NCBI GenBank assembly: GCA_027021285.1
Contig: JALUUP010000174.1
Location: 1-13,244 of the forward strand
Direction of reading: 5' to 3'
Length of the DNA: 13,244 nt
From: Bacteroidota bacterium
Lineage (GTDB): Bacteria > Bacteroidota > Ignavibacteria > SZUA-365 > JAADGX01
The notes under the pieces are model-generated. The model was not told where the DNA came from. It saw nothing but the letters and a program-made list of their open reading frames with translations, and made no database searches. Both the position numbers and the translations under genes were made by a program. Below, in pieces: positions 7,570 through 13,244 of this stretch. Every line of letters begins with the position of its first letter. Positions within the stretch are counted from its first letter, which is position 1.

Positions 7570-7977
7570 ATGATTCGAAAACGCATTCTGGTTTGGTGGC
7601 TGGTCATGGGCCTGGTGACGGCGATTGCTTTCATCATCCCTGCCGGCAAGCTCATCCTGTTGGTAATCGGTTGGTGGCTGGCCTGGCCGATCCTGTCGCG
7701 GGGCAGTCTTGTGCCCTACGTGTCGGGTTCCGTTTCGTTTTCCGAGTTCAAGCGGGAGTCGAACCGGATCATCTTAGGACTGGTTGTTTTCGTCCTTGCC
7801 GTGACGCTGGTTGGAGCGCTGATCATCACCCGCCCGGACCTGAAACCTTTCGTTCCCTCGAGCACGCTGACGAACGCGATCGTCGCCGTGCAATTCATCG
7901 TTGTGACGGTGCAGGCAGTGTACTTCTGGGTGCGCCAGCCCGAATGGCTCATCAGAAAAGAGAAGGAAAGCGCATGA
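7570..7977 (+). CDS. Small membrane protein of unknown function
   Basis: This 135-residue protein starts at ATG 7570, where AAGGAG sits 4 bases upstream; an upstream in-frame extension to 7489 overlaps the previous gene and lacks such a site. It has about four membrane segments in two pairs: ILVWWLVMGLVTAIAFIIPAG, directly followed by KLILLVIGWWLAWPILSRG, and after a hydrophilic stretch (SFSEFKRESN) LGLVVFVLAVTLVGALIIT and AIVAVQFIVVTVQAVYFWV. The C-terminus is short and charged. There are no conserved catalytic residues that I recognise. Its stop overlaps the start of the methyltransferase gene (ATGA at 7974-7977), so the two are translationally coupled and probably work together. The family is unknown. 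Confidence 0.75.
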   Translation: MIRKRILVWWLVMGLVTAIAFIIPAGKLILLVIGWWLAWPILSRGSLVPYVSGSVSFSEFKRESNRIILGLVVFVLAVTLVGALIITRPDLKPFVPSSTLTNAIVAVQFIVVTVQAVYFWVRQPEWLIRKEKESA

Positions 7978-8519
7978 AACATGAAAAACGGTTCAACGAC
8001 GCCATAGAACGCCTGCGCTCCTCCGAACGCACCGAACTCCTCGAAGTGGACCGGGTGGTTGACCTGTGCCTGGAAGGGATCGCGCCTGCCAGCGTTCTCG
8101 ACGTGGGCACGGGCAGCGGGTTGTTCGCGGAGGCGTTCGCCCTGCGCGGCCTGGAGGTAACCGGCCTGGACCCCAACTCCGAGATGCTCGATACCGCGCG
8201 CAGTTTCGTGCCGGGCGGAACATTCGTGGAAGGAACGGCCGAGGACATCCCCTTCCCTGACGACTCCTTCGATCTCGTGTACCTCGGTCATGTTTTACAT
8301 GAAACGGACGACACGCTGCTGGCGCTCCAGGAAGCCCGGCGGGTAGCCCGCGCCAGGGTCGTGGTTCTCGAGTGGCCGTATCGCGATGAGGAAAACGGTC
8401 CCCCGCCCGCACACCGGTTGAAGGAAGAAACCGTGACGCAACTGGCCCACGAAGCCGGATTCAGACACGTGGAGACCATGCATCTTTCTCACATGGTGCT
8501 GTTCCGGTTTGAGGATTGA
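7974..8519 (+). CDS. Class I SAM-dependent methyltransferase (Methyltransf_11/UbiE-like)
   Basis: This 181-residue soluble protein carries the Rossmann-fold methyltransferase core. Motif I is VLDVGTGSG (41-49), the acidic residue ending strand 2 is in GLDPNS (64-69), the adenine-contact segment is EDIPFPDDSFD (90-100), and motif IV/post-II is LVYLGHVLHE (101-110). The length is short for UbiE (about 250) but normal for stand-alone Methyltransf_11 proteins. The start ATG 7974 overlaps the preceding stop by 4 bases and has AAGGAA upstream, so it is coupled to the small membrane protein. The acceptor is unknown. A substrate linked to the membrane or to the glycosyltransferase pathway is a guess from position only. 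It is the last gene of the + strand cluster. Confidence 0.85.
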   Translation: MKHEKRFNDAIERLRSSERTELLEVDRVVDLCLEGIAPASVLDVGTGSGLFAEAFALRGLEVTGLDPNSEMLDTARSFVPGGTFVEGTAEDIPFPDDSFDLVYLGHVLHETDDTLLALQEARRVARARVVVLEWPYRDEENGPPPAHRLKEETVTQLAHEAGFRHVETMHLSHMVLFRFED

Positions 8520-8645
8520 GAAATCAGACCACGGACGACGGATAGGATTTGGAATTTGAAAATTGAAATTTGAGATTTTTAAGAGCTGGCGAATTATTTA
8601 AGGTTCATCGGAAGCTGAATGCTAAGGGAAGTGGCGAATTACTGG

Positions 8646-8665
8646 ATTCCCGCTTTCGCGGGAAT
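8646..8665. repeat. Palindromic dRS3-like repeat
   Basis: ATTCCCGC, a TTTC loop and GCGGGAAT form a perfect 8-bp stem at 8646-8653 and 8658-8665. The pattern ATTCCC-N8-GGGAAT is the core known as dRS3 in Neisseria, and similar GGATTCCCGC...GCGGGAATGAC elements are scattered in many other bacteria. As RNA it would fold into a stable stem between the two convergent genes and might help stop transcription, but no T-run follows. Confidence 0.6.
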
Positions 8666-8733
8666 GACGCCGACTACCCTACAGATCACGCATGAGAAGA
8701 ACCGGGACTTTTGACTTGAATCAGACCAAGGAA

Positions 8734-8781
8734 AACGTTCGAACGTTATAACGTTATAACGTTCCAACGTTCTAACGTTCT
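8734..8781. repeat. Six-unit 8-bp tandem repeat with AACGTT core
   Basis: Six consecutive 8-bp units share the self-complementary core AACGTT and differ only in the last two bases: CG, AT, AT, CC, CT, CT. A partial unit AACC follows at 8782-8785. The units are exactly adjacent, so the periodicity is 8 bp. This is far from the 30-40 bp repeat plus spacer of a CRISPR array and not in step with the DNA helix. It looks like a slippage-type minisatellite. Confidence 0.9.
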
Positions 8782-8892
8782 AACCAAATCTCCGCAATAC
8801 TCCAAAATCCAAAATCGAGAATCGAAAACCCCCTCGTCTTACAAAGTCCTAAATTGGCGAATACCCGCGAAATACGAGCTACGCTCCGACCC

Positions 8893-9465
8893 TTATTTCA
8901 CGGAGGGAAAACCAAGCCTTAGCGCAAGGTCGTTGCGCGCCCGCGCGAACGTTTCCAGGCATTCCGGGCAGAATTTCCATTCCTTCGCATCCACGCGTTC
9001 CACATTCGTGGAAGGACCCATGACACAAAACGGCATGTAGCAATGCCGCAACCCGTACAAGTGGCCCAGCTCGTGCACTACTTCCTTGCGCAGGCGCTGG
9101 AAGAGGATATCCGGATTGGGGGGGAGTCCGTAGAATGATTCAAGCAAGCGGCAGATGGAAACGATCCCAGCTCGCCCACCGAGTTGCGCTTCGCCGAAAA
9201 CGAAGGTCAACACCGGGATGAACAGGTCGTACTCGGTAAGAACCAGCAGTTTATGGTGGGAGTCCGGTCGCGCTTTTAGAACCTGCTCCCAGATACGGGT
9301 GGCATTATATTGGTGGCGGGCGGGATCGTAGGCGTTGTTCAACGAGAAAGAGAACAGACTCTCGAGGCTGTGGAGATTGAACTCGAGGGCCAACCATTCG
9401 CGAAGCGCGATCAGTAATTCATGCTGGGAAAAATTCAGCGTGAATATTTCCAACTGCGCGCTCAC
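8893..9465 (-). CDS. Archaemetzincin-type zinc metallopeptidase (family M54)
   Basis: This 190-residue protein has the complete archaemetzincin signature HExxHxxGxxHC-x4-C-x-M...CxxC. It reads HELGHLYGLRHC at 131-142, with zinc ligands H131, H135, H141 and general base E132, C147, the met-turn M149, and the distal C166-x2-C169. C142, C147, C166 and C169 form the second, structural zinc site found only in this family. The length fits the family, and there is no signal peptide, so it should be cytoplasmic. Substrates of archaemetzincins are poorly known. GTG 9463-9465 overlaps the stop of the NtrC-type regulator gene (GTGA), so it is translated with that regulator as the last gene of the cassette. 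Most members are archaeal or eukaryotic, so a bacterial copy tied to a two-component system is noteworthy. Family assignment is secure. Confidence 0.9.
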   Translation of the reverse strand: MSAQLEIFTLNFSQHELLIALREWLALEFNLHSLESLFSFSLNNAYDPARHQYNATRIWEQVLKARPDSHHKLLVLTEYDLFIPVLTFVFGEAQLGGRAGIVSICRLLESFYGLPPNPDILFQRLRKEVVHELGHLYGLRHCYMPFCVMGPSTNVERVDAKEWKFCPECLETFARARNDLALRLGFPSVK

Positions 9466-10805
9466 GGTCGCTGCAATCCGTACCGCTTGATCTTGTTGTA
9501 CAGGGTCACCCGGTCAATTTTCAACGCATGGGCGGCGTGGGAAATATTCCATCCGTACTTGTCGAGCACGTGTGCGATGTGTCGTTTTTCCACCTCGGCA
9601 AGGGCGTCGTGGTCGCTCGATACGGATCGCTCCAGCGACATGGGCAGATCCTCCGGACGGATAGCGGGTGGCGTTCCGACCACCATGGCCCGCTCGATGG
9701 CGTTCTCGAGCTCGCGAACGTTTCCCGGCCACTCGTATCGTACCAGGATGTCCAGGGCTTCGGGCGAAATTTCCCGTATGGGTTTGTTCATCGCCAGCGC
9801 GTACGTCTTCAGGAAGTGATTGGCCAGGAGCGGGATGTCGCTGCGTCGTTCGCGAAGCGGGGGGAGGTAAATAGAGAAAACATTGATGCGATAGTACAAG
9901 TCCTCGCGGAACGTCCCTTCCGCCACCGCCGCTTCCAGGTTCTTGTTTGTGGCGCAGATGACGCGGAAGTCGGACGTGATGATCTTGTTGCCGCCTACGC
10001 GCGTAAACTGCTTCGTCTCGAGGACGCGCAGGAGCTCGACCTGCGTTTTCATGCTGATGCTGGCGATTTCGTCCAGGAAGAGCGTGCCGCCGTCGGCGAT
10101 CTCCAATTTCCCCTTTCGCGTCTGGTGGGCGCCGGTGAACGCGCCTTTTTCATGCCCGAACAGCTCGCTCTCCAGGATGGATTCGGCCAGGGCGCCGCAG
10201 TTCACATCGACGATGGGAAAAAAGCGCCGGTCGCTGTGGTGGTGAATGGCGCGGGCCACGAGTTCTTTGCCCGTTCCACTTTCTCCGTGAATGACAACAG
10301 TCGAATCGGTGGCGGCCACGGTCTTGATCAGCTCGCGCACCTTTTGCATGGCTTCGCTTTCGCCGATGAGCTGGTCGCCGGCGGTGAGATCGGAAATCTT
10401 TTCACGAAGCCGGACGTTCTCCCGGGCGAGCTGCTTCTGGCGAATGGCGTTGCGGACCAGCCGGCTCAGATTGTCCGGATCAAAAGGTTTTGTGACGTAA
10501 TCAAACGCCCCCGATTTGAGCGCCTTTACCGCCGTTTCGATGCTGGCATAGGCCGTGATCATGATAACGGGCAGCTCGGGATCGACTTCCCTGATGCGTT
10601 GCTGCAGTTCCATGCCGTCCATGCCGGGGAGCTTGATGTCTAGGAGCGCGAGATCAAAGCTTCGTTGCCGTAATTTCGTCAAGGCTTCCTGGGCGTCAAC
10701 GGCCGTGTCCACTTCGTATCCGTCCTCGGTAAACCAGCCGTACAAGCTGTCGCGGACGGCGCGCTCATCGTCCACGACCAGGATTGAAACATCATTGGGT
10801 GCCAT
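9462..10805 (-). CDS. NtrC-family sigma54-dependent response regulator
   Basis: This 447-residue regulator has three domains. The receiver (about 6-120) has acidic D12-D13, phosphoacceptor D56, T84 and K106. The AAA+ sigma54-interaction domain (about 145-370) has Walker A GESGTGKE (174-181), the sigma54 loop GAFTGA (221-226), Walker B around LFLDEIA and an arginine-finger region. The C-terminal Fis-type helix-turn-helix is WNISHAAHALKIDRVTLYNKI. It is therefore a phosphorylation-controlled activator of sigma54 promoters. The haem-type kinase gene ends 112 bp upstream on the same strand and is the obvious partner. The start ATG 10803-10805 has no clear ribosome binding site but gives a canonical receiver N-terminus. 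All key residues are intact. Target promoters are not apparent in the window: I found no convincing TGGCAC-N5-TTGC element upstream of any gene. Confidence 0.94.
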   Translation of the reverse strand: MAPNDVSILVVDDERAVRDSLYGWFTEDGYEVDTAVDAQEALTKLRQRSFDLALLDIKLPGMDGMELQQRIREVDPELPVIMITAYASIETAVKALKSGAFDYVTKPFDPDNLSRLVRNAIRQKQLARENVRLREKISDLTAGDQLIGESEAMQKVRELIKTVAATDSTVVIHGESGTGKELVARAIHHHSDRRFFPIVDVNCGALAESILESELFGHEKGAFTGAHQTRKGKLEIADGGTLFLDEIASISMKTQVELLRVLETKQFTRVGGNKIITSDFRVICATNKNLEAAVAEGTFREDLYYRINVFSIYLPPLRERRSDIPLLANHFLKTYALAMNKPIREISPEALDILVRYEWPGNVRELENAIERAMVVGTPPAIRPEDLPMSLERSVSSDHDALAEVEKRHIAHVLDKYGWNISHAAHALKIDRVTLYNKIKRYGLQRP

Positions 10806-10917
10806 TGTCGTTCGTCGTGTAATTGTGAAGAAGTCTGTTCCTCGTTCTGAATAATCGTTCCTGTTCTATCATGAACCATGACGCGGAAGAACGCGTGTCA
10901 CGGCTTGGAGGTCGTTA
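10806..10917 (-). other. 112-bp spacer between kinase and regulator genes
   Basis: This gap in an otherwise compact cassette has no open frame worth calling. It contains a short hairpin, ACGCG-GAAGAA-CGCGT, centred near 10888. No T-run or clear promoter boxes accompany it, so co-transcription of kinase and regulator remains the simplest reading. Confidence 0.4.
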
Positions 10918-12525
10918 TCATGCGCGCCGGTCCACCTCTTCGCTTCCCGGCTGCCGGCGGGGCAGGACAATTTCAATGGTCGATCCTTCCCCGGGTTCTG
11001 ACGAGACCGTGATGGTCCCATGATGCCGCTGGACGATGCCGAATACGACGGAGAGGCCCAGGCCGACTCCCTTGCTCTCTTCCTTGGTGGAAAAGAATGG
11101 TTCGAAAATGTGATTCCTCACCTCCTCCGGTATTCCAACACCGGTATCGCTGACGCGCAGAGCGATGGTGTTTTCGTCAACGAGCTCGGTTTCAATCGTA
11201 ATGGCGCCCTGACCGGGAATGGCCTCGATGGCGTTGATCAAGAGTGCTATCAGCGCCTGCCGGACCTGCGCAGGATCGCATTGCAGGCGGTCGTTTTCGA
11301 GATTCAGGTTCTTTATCACCTGGATTTCCTGCAGCTCGATCTTGTGCCACACGATCTTGAGGCTTTTCTCGATCACTTCGTGAAGCGAGGCTTCTACGAA
11401 CGCGTCGCCTTCCCGTCGCGCAAAGAGAAGCAAGTCCTTGACGATCTGGCCGCACCGGGAGGTCTCGTCTTCGATGACGTTGAGTACGCGGAAGATTTCC
11501 TTGTCGGCAATGTTTTCTTTTCCGGCCAGTTTTCGTTCCAGGAGCTTGCTGTACGTGAGAATGCCCGCCAGCGGATTGTTCAGCTCGTGGGCAACGCTGG
11601 CGGCGAGTTTTCCAAGCGAAGCCAACTTGTCGATTTCGCGCATGTGCGCCTCGGCCTGGCGGAGCTGGCGGGTTTTCTGTTCCACCCGCCGTTCCAGGGA
11701 TCGGTTGAGCTCGGTGATTTCCTCCTTCGCTTCTTTCAGTTGTCTCGTCATCCGGTTGAAGGATTGCGCAAGCTGGCCGACCTCGTCGTGCCGCCGGATA
11801 TCGATCCGGTAATCGAGGTTTCCCTTCGAGATTTCCACGGTACCTTTTGTGAGTTCCTTGATGGGTTTCTCCACCATGTAGAAAATGAACACGCCGAACA
11901 GGAGCGCGATCAGGAAAATGGAAGCGATTTCGTACACGATGCTGCGAACGCGCGTCTGTGACAAGTAGTAATTGGTTTTCTCCAGCGACATCTTCAAATC
12001 CAGGATCCCGAGGACTGTCGTGGCGGGATCGTGGGCGTGGCAATCCGCGTTGCTGCACTCTGGAGCGTTGCGGATGGGACTGATGATGCCCAGGATGGGT
12101 TCATTGTTCGGCGAAGTGAAAATGCGGGTGCGCCCAAAATCCGTGACTTCCGAGATGGGCAGGTTGTCCTTGTGGCACAGGATGCAGGCTTCCGCGGACA
12201 TGTTGACCGTCGATCCGATTTCTTTCCTCGAAGAGGAAAACATGATCGTGCCGAGCTTGTTGATGATTTTTACACCCCGGACTTCTTTTTCCCGGCCGAT
12301 GGTCATTATCGTGTGGAATATTTCTCGCCGGTTGTTTTCGAGCATGCTGTGGCGGAGAGCGCTCACAACCAGATCACTTGTTCGTGCGCTGCTGGCGGTG
12401 GCGCTTTCAAGTAAGTACTTTTTCTGGAAGTGAAGGGTGAAAACGAGGAAAATGCCGAAAACCACGGCCATCGACATGAAGAGCAGAACGAAAAGTCGAA
12501 TGCTCAAACGGCGGGTGAATCGCAT
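10918..12525 (-). CDS. Membrane histidine kinase with two c-type haem motifs in the periplasmic sensor
   Basis: This kinase is 535 residues from ATG 12523-12525. AGGAGG lies 6 bases upstream, so this start is preferred over ATG 12547. Order: membrane helix about 9-32; a periplasmic sensor of about 165 residues; second helix about 196-218; HAMP domain; a coiled-coil linker rich in E/R/Q; HisKA with H313 in SVAHELNNPL; and HATPase_c with an N-box (LLINAIEAI), DTGVGIPEE and GVGLGLSVV. The sensor contains CILCH (114-118) and CSNADCH (157-163), a CxxCH and a CxxxxCH motif, both consistent with covalent c-haem attachment outside the membrane. The fold around them (KIINKLGTIMFSS, LGIISPI, VLGILDLKMSL) looks PAS/Cache-like. 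Such sensors probably read redox state or a gas ligand. The NtrC-type regulator follows directly. The kinase role is certain; haem binding is inferred from motifs. Confidence 0.93.
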   Translation of the reverse strand: MRFTRRLSIRLFVLLFMSMAVVFGIFLVFTLHFQKKYLLESATASSARTSDLVVSALRHSMLENNRREIFHTIMTIGREKEVRGVKIINKLGTIMFSSSRKEIGSTVNMSAEACILCHKDNLPISEVTDFGRTRIFTSPNNEPILGIISPIRNAPECSNADCHAHDPATTVLGILDLKMSLEKTNYYLSQTRVRSIVYEIASIFLIALLFGVFIFYMVEKPIKELTKGTVEISKGNLDYRIDIRRHDEVGQLAQSFNRMTRQLKEAKEEITELNRSLERRVEQKTRQLRQAEAHMREIDKLASLGKLAASVAHELNNPLAGILTYSKLLERKLAGKENIADKEIFRVLNVIEDETSRCGQIVKDLLLFARREGDAFVEASLHEVIEKSLKIVWHKIELQEIQVIKNLNLENDRLQCDPAQVRQALIALLINAIEAIPGQGAITIETELVDENTIALRVSDTGVGIPEEVRNHIFEPFFSTKEESKGVGLGLSVVFGIVQRHHGTITVSSEPGEGSTIEIVLPRRQPGSEEVDRRA

Positions 12526-12631
12526 GGTGGCCCTCCTGCATGTGTTCATACACAGGCCCGGTGATGCGAGGCTTCTTCAGGGAACGGTAACAAAATTCTT
12601 TGACACGGGCAAGTATAACGACTGCGAATCG
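12526..12631 (-). other. Short spacer upstream of the haem kinase
   Basis: These 106 bases between the GcvH-like stop (TGA at 12632-12634) and the kinase start contain only the kinase ribosome binding site (AGGAGG, 12532-12537 region) and no evident terminator. The two genes are therefore probably in one transcript. No sigma54-type promoter was seen. Confidence 0.4.
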
Positions 12632-13244
12632 TCACGGCGTTTTGGCGCGGCCCCACGCGATGGTTTCCGCAAGAAAACGGAAATACGTGTCGGGCATGGT
12701 CCGGAGGATGGAATCCAGGGCCAGGCGCCCGCCGTCAGCGGCTACCATGCCCTCGTCTTTCGCTTGCGCGGCTACCACCTTGTCTTGCAACATGCTTTTG
12801 CTCCGCCGGATAAACGCTCTTGCCTCGCTTCCCTTCAGGAGTCCTTTCTGCCAGTGCGCTTCCGCCCGGATTTCGAACAGCCACCCGAATCCGTACGGGT
12901 GCCTCAGGATCAGCGTCGGCTGTCGTATCAGGTCCCAGTTGCTCCGGATAACGATGCCAGCGACAGGGGCCCGAAGCGAAACGGTTCCGAAGATATCAAA
13001 CACCCAAACGCAGTGCTTTCCGGGCTGGAGACGGCTGTGCGTGCAGGGCCGGATGATGCTGCGCACGTGTTGAAGCGATTCGGCCATGAAGTGATCGATA
13101 CCGATAATGCATTTTTCTCCCGCTCCGGGGGCGAGCCAGAGGTGCTCGCGGCTCAGCAAATAGGACGCGGGCAGCTCAAACGACCGGTCGGTTGCGTGCT
13201 CTTCACGCCGCTGTTCAGCGCTGAACCGGCAGTTCATGCATTCG
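12632..13244 (-). CDS. GcvH-like protein without the lipoyl lysine, 5' end outside window
   Basis: At least 203 residues; the frame is open through the right edge (codons for E and C precede the ATG at 13235-13237), so the true start lies beyond. Counting from that ATG, residues 26-125 follow the glycine-cleavage H-protein fold. YLLSREHLWL corresponds to the usual YTKEHEWV, CIIGIDHFMAESL to the ATIGITDYAQEQL region, APVAG to SPVSG, and HPYGFGWLFEI to DPYGxGWLxKI. The lysine that carries lipoate, eight residues before PVxG, is F83 here, so it cannot be lipoylated as in glycine cleavage. CMNC at the visible N-terminus may be the end of a cysteine-rich N-terminal segment. A helical, charged C-terminal extension of about 75 residues follows the fold. 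It precedes the haem kinase in the same direction. A role as an accessory or scaffold protein of the signalling cassette is inferred, not shown. Confidence 0.72.
   Translation of the reverse strand, partial: ECMNCRFSAEQRREEHATDRSFELPASYLLSREHLWLAPGAGEKCIIGIDHFMAESLQHVRSIIRPCTHSRLQPGKHCVWVFDIFGTVSLRAPVAGIVIRSNWDLIRQPTLILRHPYGFGWLFEIRAEAHWQKGLLKGSEARAFIRRSKSMLQDKVVAAQAKDEGMVAADGGRLALDSILRTMPDTYFRFLAETIAWGRAKTP

Larger units (their letters stand above)
8520..8892. repeat. Gene-free convergent region made of several short repeat types
   Basis: These 373 bases lie between two facing stops and hold no credible gene. In order they contain: a purine/T-rich stretch of overlapping AATTTGAAA-like words (8551-8580); TGGCGAATTA at 8587-8596 and again at 8632-8641, with a shorter TGGCGAAT copy at 8855-8862; the palindrome at 8646-8665; the 8-bp tandem array at 8734-8781; and an A-rich stretch with TCCAAAA and ATCGA(G/A)AA words at 8801-8830. 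The build resembles the repeat-littered spacers seen in some larger FCB genomes. No transposase, tRNA or attachment site is visible. Confidence 0.7.

Noticed and set aside
8734..8781. CRISPR array or integron attC site
   Set aside because: The repeat unit is 8 bp without spacers and no cas or integrase gene is near, so CRISPR is excluded. AACGTT cores lack the paired R/L boxes of an attC site.
9528..10643. Long open frame on the + strand (371 codons) across the NtrC-type regulator
   Set aside because: It is antisense to a gene with every diagnostic motif of its family; the + strand product has no recognisable domain or ribosome binding site.
11020..11961. Open frame on the + strand (313 codons) across the haem kinase
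   Set aside because: The kinase on the - strand has intact HAMP, HisKA and HATPase motifs, so this frame is a shadow. The overlapping - strand frame at 11192-12058 is a shadow for the same reason.
12632..13244. Genuine glycine-cleavage H protein (gcvH)
   Set aside because: The lipoyl lysine is replaced by Phe, the protein is much longer than the usual 125-130 residues, and no gcvT or gcvP is near.

Overview
The window looks like chromosomal DNA from a member of the Bacteroidota/Chlorobi/Ignavibacteria (FCB) group, probably an anaerobically respiring, moderately GC-rich lineage. The best taxonomic clue is a type A C-terminal sorting domain of the type IX secretion system (T9SS) on the large molybdoenzyme. 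That domain is restricted to FCB bacteria. A sensor kinase with c-type haem motifs and an ArrA-like molybdoenzyme fit a redox-versatile lifestyle. Genus cannot be read from the sequence.

Layout. (1) Positions 1-507 hold the 3' end of a probable outer-membrane beta-barrel gene on the + strand. (2) Positions 4913-616 (- strand) hold a tight three-gene operon: an ArrA/PsrA-type molybdopterin oxidoreductase with a Tat signal and a T9SS tail, its four-cluster ferredoxin-type electron-transfer subunit, and a TorD-family maturation chaperone. No NrfD-type membrane anchor is present, which matches the ArrAB pattern. (3) Positions 4914-5345 are a divergent, partly AT-rich non-coding region with a candidate promoter and a perfect inverted repeat. 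(4) Positions 5346-8519 (+ strand) hold an unidentified multi-pass membrane protein, a GT-C (GT39/ArnT-like) membrane glycosyltransferase, a small membrane protein and a SAM-dependent methyltransferase. The last two overlap by ATGA. (5) Positions 8520-8892 are a gene-free convergent region built of short repeats, including six 8-bp AACGTTNN units in tandem and a dRS3-like palindrome. (6) Positions 13244-8893 (- strand) hold a four-gene cassette: a GcvH-like protein that lacks the lipoyl lysine (5' end outside the window), a membrane histidine kinase with CxxCH and CxxxxCH motifs in its periplasmic domain, an NtrC-type sigma54-dependent response regulator, and a bacterial archaemetzincin (M54) translationally overlapping the regulator.

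How they may work together. The molybdoenzyme operon is a complete catalytic/electron-transfer/chaperone set for respiratory reduction of an oxyanion, with arsenate the leading guess. It presumably takes electrons from a quinol-oxidising partner encoded elsewhere. The haem kinase and sigma54 activator form a redox- or ligand-responsive switch, with the GcvH-like protein and the metallopeptidase as accessory parts of unknown role. Whether this switch controls the molybdoenzyme operon 4 kb away cannot be decided from the sequence.

The two most unusual items are the Tat-plus-T9SS molybdoenzyme and the GcvH-like / haem-kinase / NtrC / archaemetzincin cassette.
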